Assembly (NCBI GenBank): GCA_903896775.1
Contig: CAITZE010000444.1
Span: 1 to 5,403, forward strand
Source: an uncultured bacterium
Lineage (GTDB): Bacteria > Pseudomonadota > Alphaproteobacteria > Rhodospirillales > Rhodospirillaceae
Direction of reading: 5' to 3'
DNA length: 5,403 bases
Shown here: positions 1 to 5,403 of the stretch, one piece after another
Layout of the letters: each line of letters starts with the position of its first letter
How positions within the stretch are numbered: position 1 is the first letter of the stretch
The notes under the pieces: generated by a model
The model's input: only the letters and a program-made list of their open reading frames with translations
Told to the model about the DNA's origin: nothing
Databases searched by the model: none
Made by a program: the position numbers and the translations under genes

Positions 1-2
1 AG

Positions 3-2870
3 GGCACCGTTCCGCGTCTCTGCAATCTGTACCTAGTTCGTCGCGGCGCGTTTCATACTGTCCCCGGCTCGCAGTGGGTGAGCAGTTGGGACGGCCTCGC
101 GCCGCACGTCAACGGCCAGAATCCGCTGGTCACGCTGAAGTGGTACTCACCGTCCCCTAATTCCAGCCCTGACGCGTACATGACCTCGCTGTCCGCTCCG
201 AATGTGACAGCGCACAACTATATCGTAGCGTTGTCCAACGGCGCATCGTCGGTGTCACTGATCGATGCGAGCATGGGCGAGTTTCTGACGTTGGCGACAC
301 AGGCAGGGACGGTGTCATCGCTCTCGAATGCGACGCAGTTCGGCGATTATTTAATTCTGGCGTTCGGGAACACAATTCCGCCGAACATTTTCCCGACCGT
401 CACGCAGACTTCGCAGGCCGTCGGGTCAGGCGACACGATTATCAACGTCGCCAGCACGATAGCGTTTCCGACTCAGGGTACTATCCAGATCGATTCAGAA
501 TTGATCGTTTATTCGAGCACGACGCCGACGACGTTTCAGGGGTTGACGCGCGGGGCATACGGAACGGCTGCCGCGGCCCACGCGGCGGGCGCTCTAGTGT
601 TTCTCGCGAACGCCGCTTCGACAGGCGCGGTACCAGTCACGACGACGGTGACGACGACCATGCTGTCCACCGACACCGTGGCGGACGTGGCGGCGACGAC
701 GATGTTTCCGCCCACTGGCAACGCGATCATCATCGATTCCGAAGTCATATTGTTCAACGGAACGACCTCGACCAGTTTCGAGAATCTATTTCGCGGGGCG
801 AACGGTACGACGCCGGCGGGGCACAGCATCGGAGCGACGGTCTTCGGCGTCCTGCCCTTGTCCGGCGGCACTGGATTCGGCGGGGCGTGCGTCGTTACCG
901 CTGCCGTATCCGCGGCGGCGATAGTCTTACCAGTTACGACCACCGCGCGTTTTCCGTCGGCGGGTTTTCTCTACGTGGGAACGGAGTGCATTCAGTACAC
1001 CGGAACAACCGCCACTTCATTCATGGGACTCACGCGTGGCGTCGCTGGAACGGCTGCTGCGGCACACAGCAACGGCGACTTCGTTTATCCGATTGCCGCT
1101 GAAATTACAGGCGTCGGCACGGAGCAAGTTTGGGCTCCCATCGTCAACAACTTCGATCCGAGCACCATCTACGGAGGCTGGCCGGGCTCGCAGAACTATT
1201 TCCCGCCCACCGACCAGTCGATCGCGAATGGGCAGACCGCAGTCAATATCGGAACGCTCATCTACGTTAACGACGGTGCGGGTACGGCGTGGCTTTTTCG
1301 TGCCCAGAATTCAGGCGTTACTGGCGCCGGGAACGATTACGTCGGACCGCAGTTCTTTCCCGAGAATGGACTGATTGGGACGGTTGCGAGCACGACGGCG
1401 ACTTCCACGACCCTGACCTTACCTACGGGTACGCCGACGCCGTATCTCTTCACGCAAGCAATGGTCGGGCAACCGATCACCGTGTACGGCGCGGCGACAG
1501 CGGGCGGCAATGTCGAGGCGATCATTGTCAGCGTCGCGATGGATGGCTTGAGTCTTGATATGTCGGTTGCGGCGAGCACGACAATCACTGGACCATCGAG
1601 CTATCCACTAAGCGGGAGCAACGAATCGATCGTCGGTGCGAATTTTGTGATCGGCATCGGCCATTTCGGAGACATCGCCAAGGACGAAGACGAGATTGAT
1701 GCCAAGGCAAAGCGGGGCAAAGGCACCGGCACTGAAGTCTGGTTGAACGTCGGACAGGCCGCGCTACCGCCGCCTGGCGCCGCTTTTGTCTTCCAGCATC
1801 TCAATTATCTATTCCTGTGGGGCGTTGGTGCGACTTATGGTTCCGACGGGATTAGCGGGCCGGATGCTCTGTGGCAGTCGGACTTCGGAATGCCGATGGT
1901 GTTCAACGCAGCGAATACGACTTTCGCAGGGAAAGGCGACGGCACGTCTGCGCAGGGAGGCGCGGTGTATTCGCTCAGTGAGGCGGGGATTGCCGCGACT
2001 CCCCAGCTTGTGCTTTTCAAAGATGCGAGCACATACAGCTTTCTGAACGAATTTCCAACGGAGGAATCTTTGGTGGAAGTGAGTGGCGGCTTGGGTTGCG
2101 TCGCTCCGGCTACGATTCAATTCATCGGCGGCTATGGAGTCATGCGGCTCTCTTACGCGGGCGTCGCCCTTTTCGATGGACAGCTTGAGCATGTCACGGA
2201 GTACACCGATGCGATTCGCGGGTATCTTTTCGGCGGTCTGCGAGACGTAATTCCGGTCGATTGGTCGAGCATTCAGAACTGCGTAAGTACTCAGAGCGTA
2301 AACCCGCCGCTCTACATGTTTTTCGCGCCGCTCGTCGGCAATAAGGGATTTGTCACGCGCGGTTTCGGCTACGACTTCGGACTCAAGCAGTGGTTCACGA
2401 TGGATTTGCCGTGGGCGATCACGTCGGCGGGATTCTTTCCGCAGGCATCGCGGGCGCTCGCCGCAGGTTTCCAGAGCCTCGTCGGAGATTCGAGCGCGGG
2501 TGTGGTGCGGCGGATGTTCTACGCCGATCCTGATTGGGATGGCACGCCGATAGTCTGGCGCGTCACGATGCCCGATTGGGGATTTCCCGGTACGCCAGTC
2601 TACGTGCGGCGGCTGAATGCGTTCATCACGCCAGATGGTGTCGGAAATTCTGCGAAGCCTACTCTCACGAGCGTCTTTTTCAACGGTATTCGTCGGTCGA
2701 GTCAGGCGTTTGGGCGATTTCTGAATCTCCCAAGAAGTCTGCTCGGCTCGGCGGACGTGGGGGAAACCGTGCTATCGGGAAACGTGTCGTTCGTTGGAAC
2801 GGGGCAAGTCCTGATCGAAGGGAGCGATGCTCAGGTCAGCGACAAGCCGACTGCGCGGGTGGGCTTATGA
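3..2870 (+). CDS. Large phage virion (tail or head-tail connector) protein with inserted GLTRG repeats, 5'-partial
   Basis: The reading frame is open from the window edge (residue 1 at base 3) to TGA at 2868-2870, giving 955 residues and no visible start. A GTG at 78 could be called as the start, but it lacks a ribosome binding site, and the upstream residues (CNLYLVRRGAFHTVPG) look like the conserved N-terminal element of this kind of phage protein. I therefore treat the gene as truncated by the window. Order of parts: N-terminal beta-rich region (1-135); three copies of an approximately 65-70 residue tail repeat (136-200, 212-281, 298-362); a linking segment with GTLIYVND; a second small module (about 457-535) with MVGQPITVYGAA; and a C-terminal body (about 546-955) containing ALWQSDFGMP (W624) and GVALFDG (720-726). 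That body resembles phage proteins annotated as stabilisation, tail tubular or hypothetical virion proteins. There is no signal peptide or membrane segment. The virion role is inferred from family resemblance, and the exact position in the particle is unknown. Confidence 0.85.
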   Translation, partial: GTVPRLCNLYLVRRGAFHTVPGSQWVSSWDGLAPHVNGQNPLVTLKWYSPSPNSSPDAYMTSLSAPNVTAHNYIVALSNGASSVSLIDASMGEFLTLATQAGTVSSLSNATQFGDYLILAFGNTIPPNIFPTVTQTSQAVGSGDTIINVASTIAFPTQGTIQIDSELIVYSSTTPTTFQGLTRGAYGTAAAAHAAGALVFLANAASTGAVPVTTTVTTTMLSTDTVADVAATTMFPPTGNAIIIDSEVILFNGTTSTSFENLFRGANGTTPAGHSIGATVFGVLPLSGGTGFGGACVVTAAVSAAAIVLPVTTTARFPSAGFLYVGTECIQYTGTTATSFMGLTRGVAGTAAAAHSNGDFVYPIAAEITGVGTEQVWAPIVNNFDPSTIYGGWPGSQNYFPPTDQSIANGQTAVNIGTLIYVNDGAGTAWLFRAQNSGVTGAGNDYVGPQFFPENGLIGTVASTTATSTTLTLPTGTPTPYLFTQAMVGQPITVYGAATAGGNVEAIIVSVAMDGLSLDMSVAASTTITGPSSYPLSGSNESIVGANFVIGIGHFGDIAKDEDEIDAKAKRGKGTGTEVWLNVGQAALPPPGAAFVFQHLNYLFLWGVGATYGSDGISGPDALWQSDFGMPMVFNAANTTFAGKGDGTSAQGGAVYSLSEAGIAATPQLVLFKDASTYSFLNEFPTEESLVEVSGGLGCVAPATIQFIGGYGVMRLSYAGVALFDGQLEHVTEYTDAIRGYLFGGLRDVIPVDWSSIQNCVSTQSVNPPLYMFFAPLVGNKGFVTRGFGYDFGLKQWFTMDLPWAITSAGFFPQASRALAAGFQSLVGDSSAGVVRRMFYADPDWDGTPIVWRVTMPDWGFPGTPVYVRRLNAFITPDGVGNSAKPTLTSVFFNGIRRSSQAFGRFLNLPRSLLGSADVGETVLSGNVSFVGTGQVLIEGSDAQVSDKPTARVGL
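408..1088 (+). repeat. Three divergent in-frame copies of a GLTRG-type phage tail repeat
   Basis: The copies lie at about 408-602, 636-845 and 894-1088, with start-to-start spacings of 228 and 258 bases. Each encodes the pattern F-P-x-x-G-x-(I/L)-x-(I/V)-(D/G)-(S/T)-E, then (Y/F)-(S/N/T)-(S/G)-T-T-x-T-(T/S)-F, then (L/F)-(T/F)-R-G-x-x-G-T and a final H-x-x-G-x-x-V-(F/Y). Copies 1 and 3 are closest, sharing LTRG and GTAAAAH and the DNA string ggaacggctgc. Copy 2 is the most diverged, with LFRGANGTTPAGH. Repeats of this form are frequent in tail and tail-fibre proteins of tailed phages and probably form small beta domains. Whether they bind glycans or only decorate the surface cannot be seen here. 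Confidence 0.85.
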
Positions 2871-2872
2871 TG
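2857..2872 (+). promoter_or_regulatory. Translational coupling site: weak GGTGG ribosome binding site and ATGATG start overlapping the upstream stop
   Basis: The purine-rich string gggtggg (2857-2863) lies just before ATG 2867, which overlaps the stop of the upstream gene as ATGA. A second in-frame ATG follows at 2870. Counted from the end of gggtggg, the spacer is 3 bases to ATG 2867 and 6 bases to ATG 2870, so the second ATG has the better spacing. The two starts differ by one methionine. The overlap predicts that ribosomes finishing the virion gene reinitiate on the glycosidase gene, so both would be made from one late message. No separate promoter is visible upstream of the second gene. 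Confidence 0.6.
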
Positions 2873-2926
2873 AAATGGTTTCTCGCGCTGCTGATAGTGC
2901 TGCTCATCGCGGGGACAGCGCACGCA
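2867..2926 (+). other. Sec signal peptide coding segment of the glycosidase
   Basis: It encodes a short n-region with one Lys (MMK), a hydrophobic core from W4 to I14, and a small-residue c-region ending in A-H-A before Gln21. The A-x-A rule is met. A second possible site is AQA|T after residue 22. There is no cysteine at +1, so signal peptidase I is expected rather than lipoprotein processing. Confidence 0.8.
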
Positions 2927-5403
2927 CAGGCGACGCCCTCGGTCGCGGCCACGCCGTCGATTACGAGCGTCCCGCACGCGGGCGTGAACCTGACCAGCGA
3001 GTTGTACTATGAGCCTGCCGTGCAAGAAAACATCATGGCGAATCCCGGCGCTGAAATGCCGCAGTTCGGCCAGACCATGAACGTCGCGTCGGGAACGTCG
3101 AGCACCTTTACCAGCGTCATCGGATCGTCGGGAGAATCCAGCCAGCGCAATTGCTGGGCGTCAGCGACCTGCAACGTCATGGTCGGTGAGTGCTTGTCTG
3201 GCGGAACGCCGAGCGGCAGCAACGACTACTGCTGGAACAACACTGTACAGACATCGCCGACCCCGTTGAATGGCGGGTGTTTGAGCGGCGAGACGTGCAG
3301 TGCGGGCACTTCCTTCACGACCTCCGCTTATACGGCGACCTCTGGCGGCCAGACCTTCACTTGCGCTGGCGGTTGCCCAAGCTTCGCAGCGCCTACGGCC
3401 GCACCCGCAGGCGACAATTATGCGGATGTGGTTGGGTGCCGCTGCGTCGATCCGCTCTATCCGGTCGGGCCTTTCGGGACAGGCTGGGGCAATCCCGCGA
3501 ACAACACCACTAATATTACGTTTTCTACGGCGCAGCATCATTCAGGTCTGTCGTCCATCGAATTAAACGCAACTAGCGCGCCGCGTGAAATAACGCAGCT
3601 TTGGGATGGCGATACGTCCTTCAATCCTAGTGTGTGCGTGGCGCATCCAGGAGACATCTGCGCGGTGAACACGGATTGTCCCGCAGGCGATACTTGCTCG
3701 ACAACTTCGTGGCCTCAGACGCAACATCCCATCGTTGGTAGCTGGCAGTTTTCATTCTGGGCACTGACCTCAAGCTCGGGGGCGTCGTGCGCGGCGTCTC
3801 TCGCGCGAGCAGGCGGCAACTCGCAATTCAACGCCTTCTCGACCGGTACCCTACCGTCAGACGGAGCGTGGCACCAATACACGAAATCGTTTACCGGCGC
3901 TGACACGTCGGGACAGACCGGACAACTGAATTTAGAAATCGTCTGTACTGCTGGCGTGGTCTACATCGACGATGCCGATCTCTACAACACGAACGGCGCG
4001 AACGGTTTCCGCAACGAGACGACCGACCTCCTGACGCGGCTCAGTCCTGGCACGCTCAGAGACAACATGCCGCTCCCCGCCGTCTCGGAGGCGCAGATGA
4101 CCGGCTCGATCTACACCATGCCGCCGATGGGCCAGCTTGAGAGCATCGGTATAGAGCAGTTCGAGCAATATTCATGGACGGAGCTTTTCAAGGAAGCGGG
4201 AGCAGTCGGGGCGAGTCCGCACGTGACGATGCCCTTGGGGTGGAGCGATGCCGAATACGCGGCTGCGGGCACGTTCTTTTGCAACGGCGAGACAACCTAC
4301 AGTTTCCCGCACATCTACGTCGAGTGCAGCAACGAGAATTGGAATGGCGCGGCGGACGGGTACACGAAGATCGATCAGCCCAGCTACGGGTCTGCGTGCG
4401 GGAGGGCATTCGGCGACGTGACGGCTGCGTGCTCCGATTCGCAACTGACCTTCCTGCTCAACAATCAGGTCGGGAACGGCGGCGTGGCAGCCAAGGTATT
4501 CACCGGCTACGTGCCGCCGAACACGACTCAGTACGGCATCTCGGATGCGATGTACTCACAGGCGACGTTGACGAGCGGAGAGAGCTTGGCGAACTCTATC
4601 GCCGCGTTCTTCGGCTTCGTGGATAATCCGCTCGGTATCGGCATCTCGGCACCCGGCGATCCGAAGTACGCGTGCAACCAGTCGCCGCCCTGCAATCGCG
4701 TGATGGACAATTACGAATGGTCGGTGCAGTCGGACGGGGCGGACTCCAATCCCGAGCCGCTGGCGTCGGAAGTCGGCGCGGGTTGGGGCGCGGCAGGCAT
4801 CGGCATGTATACGCTGCTGACCAGTCTTACGAGCCCGCCGGCAGCGCAAGCCATGAGCGCAACCAACGCATGGCAGTTCGCGCAGATTTCCTCTAACAGC
4901 GCCTTGGAGTTTGGCGTGGTCGCGGGGTACTCGGGAACCAATCGAGATTTCAGCCCTGCATGGCCGCTGTTCAGACCGAATGCTCTTGCGATTGAACTCT
5001 ACAATCAGGTAGCGAACGGCGGATATCACCAATGCACAGGAGCGGGTAGCGGTGTCCAGTGCGCAGGTTTCGCTAGCGGGTCGAGCTACACCCTCGCGAT
5101 GGCTAATGAAAACCAGACGAGTCAAGCTGAGAGCGTGACCTTCCCCGCTGGGACTTTTGTGCCAACAATCGGGAAGACAATTCTCTACACGAATGGCATG
5201 CCGGACAACAACGAATATCCATCGTCCGGCACGCCGCCTGTCGCGATCGGGGCACTTCCCGGCGGCGTTAGTGTGGTCGGTCAAGTGGTCAGTTTCACTA
5301 TTCCGCCCCTATCGGCCGTTGTGCTCGAAAATTCGGGGTTGACGCCGACTCCGACCCCGACTCCAACAGCGACGGCCACAGCGACGCCAACCTCCACGGC
5401 CAA
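2867..5403 (+). CDS. Secreted CBM4/9-like and clan GH-A (GH39/GH51-like) glycoside hydrolase, 3'-partial
   Basis: The frame stays open for 845 codons to the window edge. Residues 1-20 (MMKWFLALLIVLLIAGTAHA) are a clear Sec signal peptide with an AHA|Q cleavage site and no lipobox. Residues 59-373 form a carbohydrate-binding jelly roll, starting NPGAE and ending VYIDDADLY, with cysteine-rich insertions at 96-193 and 257-277. A (beta/alpha)8-like domain follows from 381: FRNETTDLLTRLSPGTLRDN; FKEAGAVGASPHVTMPLGW; ECSNENWNG, where Asn489-Glu490 would be the acid/base; and MDNYEW, where Glu617 is the candidate nucleophile. Then come FRPNALAIELYNQ and a beta-sandwich closing with IPPLSAVVLE (812-821), as in GH51/GH39 enzymes. 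A Thr-Pro/Thr-Ala linker starts at 826, so another module or anchor probably lies outside the window. The likely role is hydrolysis of a plant or microbial polysaccharide outside the cell. Substrate and exact family are not determinable, and activity is inferred from motifs only. It overlaps the upstream virion gene by 4 bases. Confidence 0.85.
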   Translation, partial: MMKWFLALLIVLLIAGTAHAQATPSVAATPSITSVPHAGVNLTSELYYEPAVQENIMANPGAEMPQFGQTMNVASGTSSTFTSVIGSSGESSQRNCWASATCNVMVGECLSGGTPSGSNDYCWNNTVQTSPTPLNGGCLSGETCSAGTSFTTSAYTATSGGQTFTCAGGCPSFAAPTAAPAGDNYADVVGCRCVDPLYPVGPFGTGWGNPANNTTNITFSTAQHHSGLSSIELNATSAPREITQLWDGDTSFNPSVCVAHPGDICAVNTDCPAGDTCSTTSWPQTQHPIVGSWQFSFWALTSSSGASCAASLARAGGNSQFNAFSTGTLPSDGAWHQYTKSFTGADTSGQTGQLNLEIVCTAGVVYIDDADLYNTNGANGFRNETTDLLTRLSPGTLRDNMPLPAVSEAQMTGSIYTMPPMGQLESIGIEQFEQYSWTELFKEAGAVGASPHVTMPLGWSDAEYAAAGTFFCNGETTYSFPHIYVECSNENWNGAADGYTKIDQPSYGSACGRAFGDVTAACSDSQLTFLLNNQVGNGGVAAKVFTGYVPPNTTQYGISDAMYSQATLTSGESLANSIAAFFGFVDNPLGIGISAPGDPKYACNQSPPCNRVMDNYEWSVQSDGADSNPEPLASEVGAGWGAAGIGMYTLLTSLTSPPAAQAMSATNAWQFAQISSNSALEFGVVAGYSGTNRDFSPAWPLFRPNALAIELYNQVANGGYHQCTGAGSGVQCAGFASGSSYTLAMANENQTSQAESVTFPAGTFVPTIGKTILYTNGMPDNNEYPSSGTPPVAIGALPGGVSVVGQVVSFTIPPLSAVVLENSGLTPTPTPTPTATATATPTSTA
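5342..5403 (+). repeat. Hexanucleotide low-complexity repeat encoding a Thr-Pro/Thr-Ala linker, continues past the window
   Basis: From about 5345 the DNA falls into degenerate 6-base units (ccgact, ccgacc, ccgact, ccaaca, gcgacg and so on), encoding alternating Pro-Thr and then Ala-Thr dipeptides (residues 826-845). Such linkers separate catalytic and accessory domains in secreted bacterial enzymes. The repeat begins right after the C-terminal beta-sandwich and runs off the window. Confidence 0.85.

Noticed and set aside
408..1088. Repeat array considered as a CRISPR or DNA-level direct repeat
   Set aside because: The unit is conserved at protein level with many synonymous changes, the spacing is 228-258 bases, and the reading frame is kept throughout, so it is a protein domain repeat.
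1809..2192. Antisense open frame (127 codons) opposite the virion gene
   Set aside because: It is fully covered by a conserved part of the sense protein, shows low-complexity basic composition, and has no ribosome binding site or recognisable domain.
2800..2900. Promoter or terminator between the two genes
   Set aside because: There is no intergenic space, since the genes overlap by 4 bases, and I see no hairpin followed by a T run or a convincing -35/-10 pair.
3152..3697. Cysteine-rich segments considered as a frameshifted or chimeric region
   Set aside because: The frame is continuous, the flanking jelly-roll strands remain in register on both sides, and the cysteine spacing recurs in an orderly way, so real insertions are more likely than sequencing error.
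4174..4626. Alternative-frame + strand open frame of 150 codons
   Set aside because: It overlaps the catalytic core of the glycosidase, and its Arg-rich translation is a typical frame shadow.
4556..5284. Long antisense open frame (242 codons) opposite the glycosidase
   Set aside because: It lies wholly against a well-supported gene with recognisable domains. Its translation is Arg/Ala/His-rich without any motif, as expected for the complement of GC-rich coding DNA.

Overview
The window reads as a densely packed, GC-moderate stretch of phage or prophage-like DNA, probably from an uncultured soil or sediment source. Two long genes on the + strand fill it completely. They overlap in an ATGA junction, and both run off the window, the first at its 5' end and the second at its 3' end. 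I see no RNA gene, CRISPR array, insertion sequence, attachment site, terminator or stand-alone promoter.

Positions 3-2870 encode the C-terminal 955 or more residues of a large virion protein of the kind found in tailed-phage head-tail connector and tail modules. Its flanking regions look like the phage proteins that have an N-terminal 'N-x-Y...G-A-x-x-x-x-P-G' element and a later 'W-S-D-x-G-x-P ... G-V-A-L-F-D-G' body. Three divergent copies of a GLTRG-type tail repeat are inserted in its N-terminal half, followed by a second small beta-rich module.

Positions 2867-5403 encode a secreted multidomain protein. It has a Sec signal peptide, a CBM4/9-like jelly roll with two cysteine-rich insertions, a clan GH-A-like (beta/alpha)8 glycosidase domain with candidate catalytic Glu490 and Glu617, a C-terminal beta-sandwich and the start of a Thr-Pro/Thr-Ala linker. 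Its domain order resembles extracellular glycosidases (GH39/GH51-like) that I associate with Acidobacteria and similar soil bacteria. The PT linker and the C-x5-C-P-x-G-x-T-C motif also recall secreted proteins of Myxococcota or Binatota. The host assignment is therefore only a guess.

The most interesting point is the junction itself. A structural phage gene is translationally coupled to a signal-peptide-bearing, carbohydrate-binding glycosidase. This fits a virus-borne auxiliary polysaccharide-degrading enzyme or a virion-associated depolymerase with an unusual export signal. The sequence alone cannot decide between these.
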